From DASTQL01 sp035462375 (GTDB lineage: Bacteria; Actinomycetota; Actinomycetes; Jiangellales; Jiangellaceae), in NCBI GenBank assembly GCA_035462375.1, contig DATHUJ010000053.1, forward strand, positions 1 through 23,193: a stretch of DNA of 23,193 bases. The letters run 5' to 3'. The notes beneath the pieces are model-generated. The model saw only the letters and a program-made list of their open reading frames with translations, searched no databases and had not been told where the DNA came from. Below are positions 1-7,355 of this stretch, piece by piece. Both the position numbers and the translations under genes were made by a program. The stretch's first letter is position 1. Each line of letters starts with the position of its first letter.

Positions 1-1668
1 CCCGAGCTCCTCCAGGACCGGCAGCTCCGACCGTACGGCTGCTCGCCCGTCCGCCGCCGTACGGGCATCGGCGGCGACAGCCGCGAGCCGGACGCACGTG
101 TCGTACGGCGTGGCGGCGAGGACCTCAGCGACGTCAGCCAGCGCTCGCGGCGTCATCGACAGGCTACTGACACCGAGACCGACGAGGACGCAGGCCAGGG
201 CGGGGTCGGCGGCGGCCTCCCCGCAGACACCGACCGGGCGCGAGTGCAGGGCGGCACCGTCGCACGTGGCACGCACGAGCCGCAGCACGCCGGGCTGCCA
301 CGGATCGTTGAGGGTGGCCAGCTCGCCCATCAACCGGTCCGCCGCGAGGGCGTACTGGGTCAGGTCGTTGGTGCCGATGCTGGCGAAGTGGGCCGCGGAC
401 AGCACCGAGTCGGCGCAGAGCGCAGCACTCGGCACCTCGACCATCACTCCGGCGGTGCCGAGGCCATGCACGGCGCAGCGCTCCACGAAGGCCTCGGCCT
501 CGTCGGTCGTGGCGATCATCGGTGCCATCACCCAGACATCGGCCTCGGCCTGCTGCGCGGCACGGGCGATCGCCTCGAGCTGGTCCTCGAACACCTGCGG
601 CGACCGCCCGGACGTCCGGATCCCCCGGACGCCGAGCGCCGGGTTGGCCTCGTCGGTGTTGGTGAGGAACGGCAGCGGCTTGTCGGCGCCGGCGTCGAGG
701 GTGCGGACCACGACCTTCTTGCCGGGGAACGCCTGGAGCACGGTGCGGTAGGACTCGACCTGCTCGTCGATGCTCGGTGCCTCGGACCGGTCGAGGAAGC
801 AGAACTCCGTACGGAAGAGGCCGACCCCCTGGGCGCCCGCCTCGGCGGCCGCGGCGGCACCCTTGGGGTCGCCGACGTTCGCGAGCAGCTGCACCTCCCG
901 GCCGTCGGCGGTGCGGCCGCGACCGTCGAAGGTGCGCTCGCGGGCGGCGATGGCCTTGACCTTCTCGACCTGCTCGGCGGACGGGTCGAGGAGGATCGTG
1001 CCCGCCGCGCCGTCGACCAGGACGGTCGTGCCCTCGCCGATGTCCAGCACACCGACCGCTGCGACCACCGCGGGCAGGCCCAGGGCGCGGGCCAGGATCG
1101 CGGTGTGGGAGGTCGGGCCGCCCTCGGCGGTCACCAGCGCCAGGACCAGGGCCGGGTCGAGCGTGGCGGTGTCGGCCGGGGCGAGGTCGTGAGCCACGAG
1201 GACGTAGGGCTCGTCCCGGGTGGGCACGCCGGGGGCGGGGCGACCGGTCAGCTCGGCCACCAGGCGGTCGCGGACGTCGGCGACGTCGCGGGTGCGCTCG
1301 GCCATGTAGCCGCCCAGCGACTCCAGCATGGCGGACACCTCGGCGGCGGCATCCCAGACGGCGCGCTCGGGGGCGGCGCCCTGGGTGGTGACCCGCTTCG
1401 CGGCAGACTTGACCAGCGTCGGGTCGGCAGCCATGAGTGCCGTGGCCTCGAGGACGGCCTTGCCCTCCCCCTCGGCCTGCGCGGCCCGGCGGTCGAGGTC
1501 GGCGCGGACCTCCTCGGCCGCCTTGCCGATGCGCGCGGCCACCTCCTCGCCATCGGCCCCGTCGGGGAGCCGGGACTCTGCCGGGGGCTCGGGCACCGGG
1601 TCGGGCATCCGGACGACGGGGCCAACCGTGCGTCCCGGGGAGACCCCTACCCCGCTGATCTCGGTCAT
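1..1668 (-). CDS. ptsI: PTS enzyme I (phosphoenolpyruvate-protein phosphotransferase), 3' end cut by window edge
   Basis: Enzyme I takes phosphate from PEP and passes it to HPr, the first step of all PTS sugar uptake, in the cytoplasm. The frame stays open for 556 codons from an ATG at 1668 to the window edge, close to a full actinobacterial enzyme I, so only a few C-terminal codons should be missing. The phospho-histidine motif GGPTSHTAILAR is present with the active His at about residue 188 (E. coli His189). The PEP-binding barrel follows, with GLFRTEF, a DAGADKPLPF signature and the GVCGE cysteine motif at about residue 482. AAGGAG sits 7 bases before the ATG. It lies downstream of the EIIC gene on the same strand, with a 260-bp gap that suggests its own promoter. 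No HPr gene is in the window. Confidence 0.95.
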   Translation of the reverse strand, partial: MTEISGVGVSPGRTVGPVVRMPDPVPEPPAESRLPDGADGEEVAARIGKAAEEVRADLDRRAAQAEGEGKAVLEATALMAADPTLVKSAAKRVTTQGAAPERAVWDAAAEVSAMLESLGGYMAERTRDVADVRDRLVAELTGRPAPGVPTRDEPYVLVAHDLAPADTATLDPALVLALVTAEGGPTSHTAILARALGLPAVVAAVGVLDIGEGTTVLVDGAAGTILLDPSAEQVEKVKAIAARERTFDGRGRTADGREVQLLANVGDPKGAAAAAEAGAQGVGLFRTEFCFLDRSEAPSIDEQVESYRTVLQAFPGKKVVVRTLDAGADKPLPFLTNTDEANPALGVRGIRTSGRSPQVFEDQLEAIARAAQQAEADVWVMAPMIATTDEAEAFVERCAVHGLGTAGVMVEVPSAALCADSVLSAAHFASIGTNDLTQYALAADRLMGELATLNDPWQPGVLRLVRATCDGAALHSRPVGVCGEAAADPALACVLVGLGVSSLSMTPRALADVAEVLAATPYDTCVRLAAVAADARTAADGRAAVRSELPVLEELG

Positions 1669-1826
1669 GTCCGGCTCCTTCGCATAGGCCACGTTGCCTC
1701 TGTGCTGAATCCTGGCCTGTCGAGGGCCGGGGCGGGAAGACCCCTCGGGGGGAGGTCGGTGGGCGGTGGGCCCGGTGGGGCGGTCGCGCGATCGAGCGAC
1801 TCGGCGACCCCGCAACCGATCACCGG

Positions 1827-1841
1827 TGCCCGAATCGGGCA
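1827..1841. promoter_or_regulatory. 15-bp palindrome upstream of ptsI (candidate operator)
   Basis: TGCCCGA, one central A, then TCGGGCA form a perfect 7-1-7 inverted repeat about 160 bp upstream of the ptsI start, inside the 260-bp EIIC-ptsI gap (1669-1928). A related half (ACCCGATTCG) lies just beyond it, on the side away from ptsI. The one-base centre makes it poor as an RNA hairpin and better as a protein-binding site. No regulator can be named. The rest of the gap shows no gene and no clear -10/-35 pair. Confidence 0.35.
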
Positions 1842-1902
1842 GGCCCCGCGCCAGCACCCGATTCGTCCACCGATGATCGACTGCAGGGGATGGCGACGGC
1901 TC

Positions 1903-1918
1903 GGGCGGCCAGCCGCCC
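1903..1918 (-). terminator. Hairpin just after the EIIC stop
   Basis: GGGCGGC and GCCGCCC are separated by two bases, giving a 6-bp GC stem with a 4-base loop. The hairpin starts about 10 bases beyond the EIIC stop in the direction of transcription. There is no T tract, as is common for actinobacterial terminators. It would separate gntR-EIIC transcription from ptsI. Confidence 0.4.
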
Positions 1919-1928
1919 AGGCCGGCGC

Positions 1929-3389
1929 CTACCCGCGGTCGGGTGCCCCAGGCCCGTCGGACACGGGTCCACCGGTGGTCCCCCGGGCCGGGCCGTCGCC
2001 CGAGTCCTGGGCCTTCCCGGGTGCCGAGATCCCGGGTGCGGAGGTCCCGGCTGCACCGGCGTCGGTCGCCGCAGCGGCGGCACCCGAGGCCACGGCCGCC
2101 CGCTCGCGTCGCGGCCCGTTGCCGGCCGGCTCGTCCACGGTGGCGTCGGAGATCTCGTCACCCTCGCGGCCGGGTGTGCGCAGGTTCCACCGGCGGATGA
2201 CGAAGCGGAACAGCACGTAGTAGATCGCCGCGTAGCCGAGGCCGATCGGGATGAGCAGCAGCGGCATCTCCGCGATCCGGAAGTTCAGCGCGTAGTCGAT
2301 GAAGCCCGCCGAGAACCCGAAGCCGTCGCGGATCCCGATCGCGTTCACCAGCGCGAGGGAGGTGCCGGTGAGCACGGCGTGGATCACGTACAGCGGGAAC
2401 GCCACGAAGAGGAACGAGAACTCCAGCGGCTCGGTGACGCCGGTGAGGAAGGCGGTGAGCGCGCCGGACAGCATCACGCCGCCGACGATCTTCTTCTGCG
2501 AGGGCTTGGCCTCGTGCCAGATCGCGATCGCCGCGGCCGGGAGCGCGAACATCATGATCGGGAAGAAGCCCGTCATGAAGGCCCCGGCGGTCGGGTCGCC
2601 GTTGAGGAAGCGCGCGATGTCGCCGTGGACGGTGAGCCCGTCGGGGGTCGTGTACTCGCCGAAGACGAACCACGGGAACGAGTTGAGGATGTGGTGCAGT
2701 CCGAGCGGGATCAGCAGCCGGTTCATGGTGCCGTAGACGAAGCCGCCGAGCACCGGAGCACCGGTGATCGCCTCGCCGAGACCGGTCAGGCCGGCGTCGA
2801 ACCACGGGTAGACCAGGCCGAGCAGCACGGCCAGCCCGATCGCGGCGAACGCCGTGATGATCGGGACGAAGCGCCGACCGCCGAAGAAGGCCAGGTAGGT
2901 CGGCAGCTTGACCCGGTGGTACTTCTGCCACAGCACCGCTGCGGTGACACCGATGACGATGCCGCCGAGCACGCCGTAGTTGATCAACTCCTGGGTCTCG
3001 CCCTCGGCCGCCTCGCCCAACACGAACGGGGAGAGGGCGTCACCGACACCCTTGAAGACGAGGTAGCCGACGACGGCGGCCAGGGCGGTCGACCCGTCGG
3101 CCTTCTTGGCGAAGCCGACGGCGACACCGACGGCGAAGAGCAGCGGCAGGTTGGCGAACAGAGCGCCACCGGCCGCGCCGATGACGTCGGCGACGGGCAG
3201 CAGCCAGTCGCCGAGCACGCCGGCCAGGCCGTCCTCGCCGAGCATGTCCGGCTGGCCGAGCCGCAGCAACAGCGCGGCGACGGGCAGCGCGGCAATGGGC
3301 AGCATGAGGCTGCGCCCGATGCGCTGCAGCTGGGGCAGCCCTGGGATGCCCCTCTTGCCACCGGTCTCGGTGGCGGTGGTCGTGGTCAC
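1929..3389 (-). CDS. PTS EIIC, N-acetylglucosamine/glucose type, with long C-terminal tail
   Basis: Membrane permease subunit of a GlcNAc/glucose-family PTS, 486 aa from GTG 3389. This GTG overlaps the upstream gntR stop (GTGA) and follows AGGAG at a normal distance. Hydrophobic segments run through residues of roughly 20 to 400. EIIC hallmarks include GLHHILNSFPWF, the TEPLEFSFLF loop and GFGFSAGFIDYALNF, the last being typical of NagE-like proteins. After the usual EIIC-EIIB linker (NLRTPGRE) the protein does not enter an EIIB domain. It carries about 80 Ala/Gly/Pro/Asp-rich residues that look disordered. EIIB and EIIA are encoded separately in the divergent operon. Substrate assignment rests on the neighbouring nagA; glucose or another amino sugar cannot be excluded. 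A nagE-like name would fit the domain type, but the gene is not the usual fused nagE. Confidence 0.92.
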   Translation of the reverse strand: MTTTTATETGGKRGIPGLPQLQRIGRSLMLPIAALPVAALLLRLGQPDMLGEDGLAGVLGDWLLPVADVIGAAGGALFANLPLLFAVGVAVGFAKKADGSTALAAVVGYLVFKGVGDALSPFVLGEAAEGETQELINYGVLGGIVIGVTAAVLWQKYHRVKLPTYLAFFGGRRFVPIITAFAAIGLAVLLGLVYPWFDAGLTGLGEAITGAPVLGGFVYGTMNRLLIPLGLHHILNSFPWFVFGEYTTPDGLTVHGDIARFLNGDPTAGAFMTGFFPIMMFALPAAAIAIWHEAKPSQKKIVGGVMLSGALTAFLTGVTEPLEFSFLFVAFPLYVIHAVLTGTSLALVNAIGIRDGFGFSAGFIDYALNFRIAEMPLLLIPIGLGYAAIYYVLFRFVIRRWNLRTPGREGDEISDATVDEPAGNGPRRERAAVASGAAAAATDAGAAGTSAPGISAPGKAQDSGDGPARGTTGGPVSDGPGAPDRG

Positions 3390-4138
3390 GGCGTTCTCCT
3401 CGGGGACGCGGGTGGGTGGTGGGGGGACAGGTCCATCTGCACCTGGTACCGATCTCCGCGATACCAGGACGTGACGTGCTCCAGCGGGCGCGCACCGGCG
3501 CTGGAGGTGCGGCGGAAGACGAGCAGCGGCGCGCCTGTGTCGACCCGCAGCAGCCGGGCCTGGGCCTCGTCGGCACCCTCGGCCCAGACCGTCTGCGAGC
3601 CGGAGTCGAGCGGGAGCCCGTACGGGCCGGCGAGCAGCGAGTAGACCGAGCCGGCCAGGTCGTGGTCGAGCAGTCCGGGCAGCGGCTCGACGGGGAGCCA
3701 CGACTCCTCGAGGGCGATCGGGAGCCCGTCGGCCAGCCGCAGCCGCTCCAGCCGGTACGCCCGCTCGCCGGGGCCCAGCAGGAGGGCCGCCGCGGCGGCG
3801 GCCGGGGCCTCGGCGACCTCGGCCGCGAGGACCACGGTGGCCGGAGTGAGCCCGCGCCGGCGCATGTCCTCGGTGAACGAGGCGAGGTGGAGCTGGGACT
3901 CGACCCGTGGCGAGGTCACGAAGGTGCCCTTGCCGTGCACCCGGTCGAGCCGTCCCTCCTGCGCGAGCTGGCCGATCGCCTCGCGAACCGTGGCCCGGCT
4001 GACGCCGTACCGCTGCACGAGCTCGCGCTCGGACGGGACCGGCGAGCCGGGGAGGAGCTCATCGGTGATCAGCTCGAGGAGGATCTCCCGGAGCTGCCGG
4101 TGCTTGGGCACCGGGCCCTCGGCGACTGTCGCCACCAC
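3386..4138 (-). CDS. GntR-family (HutC/UTRA) regulator, DasR/NagR-like
   Basis: About 250 aa. An N-terminal winged helix (residues about 12-77, with SERELVQRYGVSRATVREAI and GRLDRVHGKGTFV) is followed by a UTRA effector domain ending in HVTSWYRGDRYQVQMDL. The order and wording match DasR of Streptomyces, which binds GlcN-6-P or GlcNAc-6-P and controls amino-sugar genes. GTG 4144 overlaps the Shine-Dalgarno AGGAGG (4144-4149), so GTG 4138 (5 bases from it) or GTG 4135 (8 bases) is more likely the start. The stop overlaps the EIIC start by 4 bases, implying coupled translation. A TTGACA promoter lies upstream with the palindrome at its start point, so autorepression is likely. Effector identity is inferred from family and neighbours. 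Confidence 0.92.
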   Translation of the reverse strand: MVATVAEGPVPKHRQLREILLELITDELLPGSPVPSERELVQRYGVSRATVREAIGQLAQEGRLDRVHGKGTFVTSPRVESQLHLASFTEDMRRRGLTPATVVLAAEVAEAPAAAAAALLLGPGERAYRLERLRLADGLPIALEESWLPVEPLPGLLDHDLAGSVYSLLAGPYGLPLDSGSQTVWAEGADEAQARLLRVDTGAPLLVFRRTSSAGARPLEHVTSWYRGDRYQVQMDLSPHHPPASPRRTP

Positions 4139-4166
4139 TCCCACCTCCTCTCGTCGTCGATCGGAC

Positions 4167-4195
4167 TTCCCTCTGGTGGTCCGGACTGGTACGGT
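4167..4195 (+). promoter_or_regulatory. Candidate promoter of the nagA operon
   Basis: A -10 box TACGGT (4190-4195, fits TANNNT) lies 17 bases after a weak -35-like TTCCCT (4167-4172). The -10 box occupies the centre of the 4175-4210 palindrome. Transcription would start near 4202 and leave a leader of about 70 bases. The -35 match is poor (3 of 6), so this is tentative. Confidence 0.35.
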
Positions 4196-4210
4196 CCAGT
4201 CAGGACCACC
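4175..4210. promoter_or_regulatory. 36-bp palindromic operator, DasR-site-like
   Basis: Two nested inverted repeats share one centre between 4192 and 4193: GGTGGTCC/GGACCACC outside (4175-4182 and 4203-4210) and GACTGG/CCAGTC inside (4184-4189 and 4196-4201). In all, 15 of 18 half-site positions pair. The core ACTGGTACGGTCCAGT (4185-4200) matches the known Streptomyces DasR consensus ACTGGTCTAGACCAGT at 12 of 16 positions. It lies between the divergent gntR and nagA genes, so the adjacent GntR protein is the expected ligand (inference). Confidence 0.75.
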
Positions 4211-4216
4211 GAGCGA

Positions 4217-4245
4217 AGCATCCTCGTCCCGGGAGGTCGTGTCAA
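4217..4245 (-). promoter_or_regulatory. Promoter of gntR-EIIC, TTGACA / GATGCT
   Basis: Reading leftward, a perfect -35 TTGACA (4245-4240) is followed after exactly 17 bases by GATGCT (4222-4217), which keeps the key A and T of a -10 box. The start point would fall close to 4210, the edge of the palindrome. A bound repressor would then sit over the first transcribed bases and block the gene. Confidence 0.6.
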
Positions 4246-4271
4246 CCCCCTGAAGCGGAGGTAACGGTCAG

Positions 4272-5540
4272 ATGCACCTACTCCAGGCCCCCCGGGTCGT
4301 CGAGCCCACCGCGGGCCACAGCGTGATCCGATCCCCCGGCTGGGTGCTCATCGACGGCGACCGCGTCGGCGCCACCGGAGGCGGGGACCGTCCCGCAGCC
4401 GGCGAGTCCGGTGCCGACGCCCCGGCGACGCGCCTGCCCGACGGCGTGCTCGCCCCCGGCCTGGTTGACGCCCAGCTCAACGGCGCCTTCGGTGTGGACT
4501 TCGCCGCGGCCGACGACGAGGGGTGGGCGGTGGTGCTCCGCCGCCTGCCCGAGACCGGGGTGACCGCCACCGTTCCCACCCTCATCACCGCACCGCTGGA
4601 GGAGCTGACAGCCGGGCTCCGGGCCTTCACCGCTCGCCGCCCGCGTCTCGACCGCCAGCCGGGCACCGCCCGAGCCCTCGGCATCCACGTGGAGGGACCC
4701 TTCCTCGCCGAGCGCCGTCGTGGGGCGCACCGGGCCGAGCTGCTGTGTGACCCGACCTCCGACCGCGTGGACGCGCTGCTCGAGGCGGGCGACGGCGGGG
4801 CTCTCAGCTACCTCACCCTCGCCCCGGAGCGGGAGCACGCGTTCGACGCCGTCCGTCGGCTCGTCGCTGCCGGGGTCCGGGTCGCCGTCGGCCACACCGA
4901 CGCCACCGACGACGTGGTCACCGCCGCCGCCGACGCGGGAGCGACGCTGGTCACGCACCTCTTCAACGCCCAGCGGCCGCTGCGGCACCGCGATCCCGGC
5001 ACGGTCGGGGCCGCCCTCACGGACCCCCGCCTGACCCTGGGACTCATCGTCGACCTGCACCACGTGGACCCCACAGCCGTGCGCGTCACCTTCGGCGCCG
5101 CCGCCGGTCGGGTCATGCTCGTGACCGACTCGGTCGCCGCCATGGGGATGCCCCCGGGTACGTACGAGCTGGGCGGGCAGGTCCTCGAAGTGGTGCCCGG
5201 CCGACCGCCGCTCCGCGAGGACGGGACGATCGCCGGAGCCGCGGTCCGCCTCGACGAGGCCCTGGCCAACACGGTCGCTTGCGGCGTCGACCTGGCCACG
5301 GCCGTCGACGCCGCCACCCGGGTGCCCGCGGACGCGCTGGGCCGCGAGGACCTCGGTCGGCTGGCACCCGGCGCGCTGGCCGACCTGGTCTGGCTCACCG
5401 ACGACCTCCGGACCCGGGCAACCTGGGTCGGCGGCCGGCTGGCATGGTGCTCTTCCGACGCCGCGGTCACCGGGGCCGACCTCCGGCTGAACGTCGCCAC
5501 GCCCGGCCGCGACGACGACGTACGGGAGGTGCGCGCGTGA
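4272..5540 (+). CDS. nagA: N-acetylglucosamine-6-phosphate deacetylase
   Basis: Cytoplasmic amidohydrolase that removes acetate from GlcNAc-6-P to give GlcN-6-P. It is 422 aa, slightly longer than E. coli NagA. Landmarks in order: APGLVDAQLNG (the QLNG form seen in E. coli NagA rather than HxHG), the metal-binding Glu in HVEGPF, His in VGHTDAT, His in THLFNAQRPL, His in DLHHVD, and the catalytic Asp in LVTDSVAAMG. The C-terminus closes the barrel with GALADLVWL. GGAGGT (4257-4262) lies 9 bases before the ATG. It is the first gene of a rightward operon, and its TGA overlaps the next gene's GTG. Expression is probably controlled by the palindrome at 4175-4210. Confidence 0.95.
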   Translation: MHLLQAPRVVEPTAGHSVIRSPGWVLIDGDRVGATGGGDRPAAGESGADAPATRLPDGVLAPGLVDAQLNGAFGVDFAAADDEGWAVVLRRLPETGVTATVPTLITAPLEELTAGLRAFTARRPRLDRQPGTARALGIHVEGPFLAERRRGAHRAELLCDPTSDRVDALLEAGDGGALSYLTLAPEREHAFDAVRRLVAAGVRVAVGHTDATDDVVTAAADAGATLVTHLFNAQRPLRHRDPGTVGAALTDPRLTLGLIVDLHHVDPTAVRVTFGAAAGRVMLVTDSVAAMGMPPGTYELGGQVLEVVPGRPPLREDGTIAGAAVRLDEALANTVACGVDLATAVDAATRVPADALGREDLGRLAPGALADLVWLTDDLRTRATWVGGRLAWCSSDAAVTGADLRLNVATPGRDDDVREVRA

Positions 5541-6625
5541 CCACGACCACCACGATGGCGCTCGAGATCGCCGAGCAACCGCAGGCCCTGGCCCGCACTC
5601 TCGACGCGCTGCGCCCCCTGCGGCCAGCGCTGCACCACCTCAGCGCCGAGCGCCGCGGGGTCCTCTTCGTCGCCCGCGGCTCGTCGGACAACGCCGCCGT
5701 GTACGGGCGCTACCTGCTCGAGGTCCACGCAGGGCGGCCGGCCGCTCTGGCCGCGCCCTCCGTGGCCACCCACTACGGCGCCCGGCTGGACCTGTCCGAC
5801 ACGGTCGTCGTGGCCGTCTCGCAGTCCGGCGAGACCGCCGAGATCGTGGAGACCCAGGCCTGGGCCCGCCGGTGCGGCGCGGCGACCGTCGCCGTCACCA
5901 ACGGCGCGGACAGCGCCCTGGCCCGCGACGCCGACGTGGCCCTGGTGACCCTGGCCGGCCCGGAGCGCGCGGTCCCGGCGACGAAGTCCTACACCACCCA
6001 GCTCGCGGCGGTGGCCGTCCTGGCCAGCGCCCTCGCCCCCGACCCCACCCGGCTCGACGCAGACCTCGACCGGGTTCCCGCCGAGGTCGAGCGGCTGATC
6101 GCCGAGCGCGACGGCGTCGATGACGCGGTCGCGACCCTGACCGGCGCCCGCGAGACCCTGGTCAGCGGGCGCGGCCTGGTCTACGGCACGGCCCTCGAGG
6201 TGGCCCTCAAGCTCGAGGAGACCTGCCTGCGCCCCGTCCGGGGGCTCTCCTACGCCGACCTCCGGCACGGCCCGATCGCCGTCGTCGACCAGGACCTGGT
6301 CGCCGTCCTCGTGGCCGCCGCCGACGGGCCCATGCTGGGGGGCATGACGGAGCTGGCCCGAGACCTGCGCTCCCGCGGGGCGAAGGCCACCGTCGGGATC
6401 GGTGGCGACGCCGGCTTCGCCAGTGCCTGCGACATCGCGGTGGCCGGGCCGCAGCTCCCGGAGGCCGTCGCCCCGCTCGCGCTCGTCGTCCCCGGCCAGC
6501 TTGTCGTCGAGTCGCTCGCCCGCCGGCTCGGGCTCGACCCCGACGCCCCTCGCGGCCTGAAGAAGGTCACCCGGACCGACCCCCACGCCCAGCCCACCCA
6601 CCCCCACACCGGAGGCACCGCATGA
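5537..6625 (+). CDS. SIS-domain glucosamine-6-phosphate deaminase/isomerase (NagB-II-like)
   Basis: 362 aa with two SIS sugar-phosphate isomerase domains, resembling the C-terminal half of GlmS without its glutaminase domain. Motifs: VARGSSDNAA and VAVSQSGETAE in the first SIS domain, ATKSYTTQL between the domains, then SGRGLVYGTALEVALKLEE and the DLRHGPIAVVD segment that matches the GlmS isomerase active region. SIS proteins of this type (NagB-II, AgaS-like) convert GlcN-6-P to Fru-6-P and ammonia and often replace classical NagB. The position directly after nagA supports that role. The GTG start overlaps the nagA stop as GTGA, and the C-terminus ends in a His/Pro/Thr-rich stretch. A ketose-aldose isomerase acting on another amino sugar is the main alternative. 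Confidence 0.85.
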   Translation: MTTTTTMALEIAEQPQALARTLDALRPLRPALHHLSAERRGVLFVARGSSDNAAVYGRYLLEVHAGRPAALAAPSVATHYGARLDLSDTVVVAVSQSGETAEIVETQAWARRCGAATVAVTNGADSALARDADVALVTLAGPERAVPATKSYTTQLAAVAVLASALAPDPTRLDADLDRVPAEVERLIAERDGVDDAVATLTGARETLVSGRGLVYGTALEVALKLEETCLRPVRGLSYADLRHGPIAVVDQDLVAVLVAAADGPMLGGMTELARDLRSRGAKATVGIGGDAGFASACDIAVAGPQLPEAVAPLALVVPGQLVVESLARRLGLDPDAPRGLKKVTRTDPHAQPTHPHTGGTA

Positions 6626-6855
6626 GCACCAAGGCCGAGCAGATCCTCGACGCCCTCGGCGGCGCGGAGAACATCGTCGAGATCGAGCCGTGCATCACCA
6701 GGCTCCGCGCCGAGGTCGAGGACCCGTCCGCGGTCGACCAGGACGCACTCAAGGCCGCCGGGGCCCACGGGGTCATCGCGTCCGGCAGCGTGGTGCAGGT
6801 GGTCGTCGGGCCAGAGGCGGACACCCTCGCCTCCGACATCGAGGACTTGATGTGA
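6622..6855 (+). CDS. PTS EIIB, glucose/N-acetylglucosamine type
   Basis: A stand-alone 77-aa EIIB domain, in a family that is often fused to EIIC. The phosphorylated Cys is residue 24 in the motif EIEPCITRLR, matching the family pattern (C-x-T-R-L-R). It takes phosphate from EIIA and delivers it to the sugar bound by EIIC, acting at the inner face of the membrane. Its ATG overlaps the previous stop as ATGA, and its stop overlaps the EIIA GTG. The EIIC partner is the divergent gene at 1929-3389. Confidence 0.95.
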   Translation: MSTKAEQILDALGGAENIVEIEPCITRLRAEVEDPSAVDQDALKAAGAHGVIASGSVVQVVVGPEADTLASDIEDLM

Positions 6856-7355
6856 GCCCTGAGGTGGGTCCGGGTGCGAGCCCAGGTGTGGCCATGGCCG
6901 TCCTCACCCCCGTCGCCGGCCGGGTGCTCCCCATGGCCGACGTGCCCGACCCTGTCTTCTCGGCCGCCATCGTCGGCCCCGGCGCGGCCGTCCAGCCGTA
7001 CGGGGAGGGGGGCGCCGACCGCGTGGAAGCGGTCGCCCCGGTGGCCGGCCGCCTGGTCAAGCTCCACCCGCACGCGTTCGTGGTCCAGGCACCTGACGGC
7101 GCCGGGGTGCTGGTCCACCTCGGCATCGACACCGTCCAGCTCAAGGGCGAGGGCTTCGAGCTGCTCGCGACCGAGGGAGCCGACGTCGAGGCGGGGCAGC
7201 CGGTCGTCGCGTGGGACCCCGTGGCAGTCGAGGCAGGTGGGCGCTCGACGGTCTGCCCCGTGGTGGCGCTCGACGCCGGCGCCGACGCCCTGACGGGGGT
7301 GCGCGACTCCGGCGACGTCCGCCCGGGCGAGTCGCTCTTCACGTGGCAGCGCTGA
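6852..7355 (+). CDS. PTS EIIA, glucose type (Crr-like)
   Basis: 167 aa from GTG 6852, which overlaps the EIIB stop (GTGA) and follows GAGG at 7 bases. An internal ATG at 6894 starts nearer to where the family fold begins and is a possible alternative. Crr-type features: VFSAAIVGPGAAVQP, a conserved His in HPHAFVV (about residue 74) and the phosphorylated His at about residue 89 in VLVHLGIDTVQLKGEGF. It accepts phosphate from HPr and passes it to EIIB. In other bacteria such EIIA proteins also regulate metabolism; nothing here shows whether this one does. Confidence 0.95.
   Translation: MSPEVGPGASPGVAMAVLTPVAGRVLPMADVPDPVFSAAIVGPGAAVQPYGEGGADRVEAVAPVAGRLVKLHPHAFVVQAPDGAGVLVHLGIDTVQLKGEGFELLATEGADVEAGQPVVAWDPVAVEAGGRSTVCPVVALDAGADALTGVRDSGDVRPGESLFTWQR

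Noticed and set aside
244..2220. Long open frame of 658 codons on the plus strand
   Set aside because: It lies antisense to ptsI and the end of EIIC, both of which have full family motifs. Its product is Gly/Arg/His-rich with no domain, as expected for an antisense frame in GC-rich DNA.
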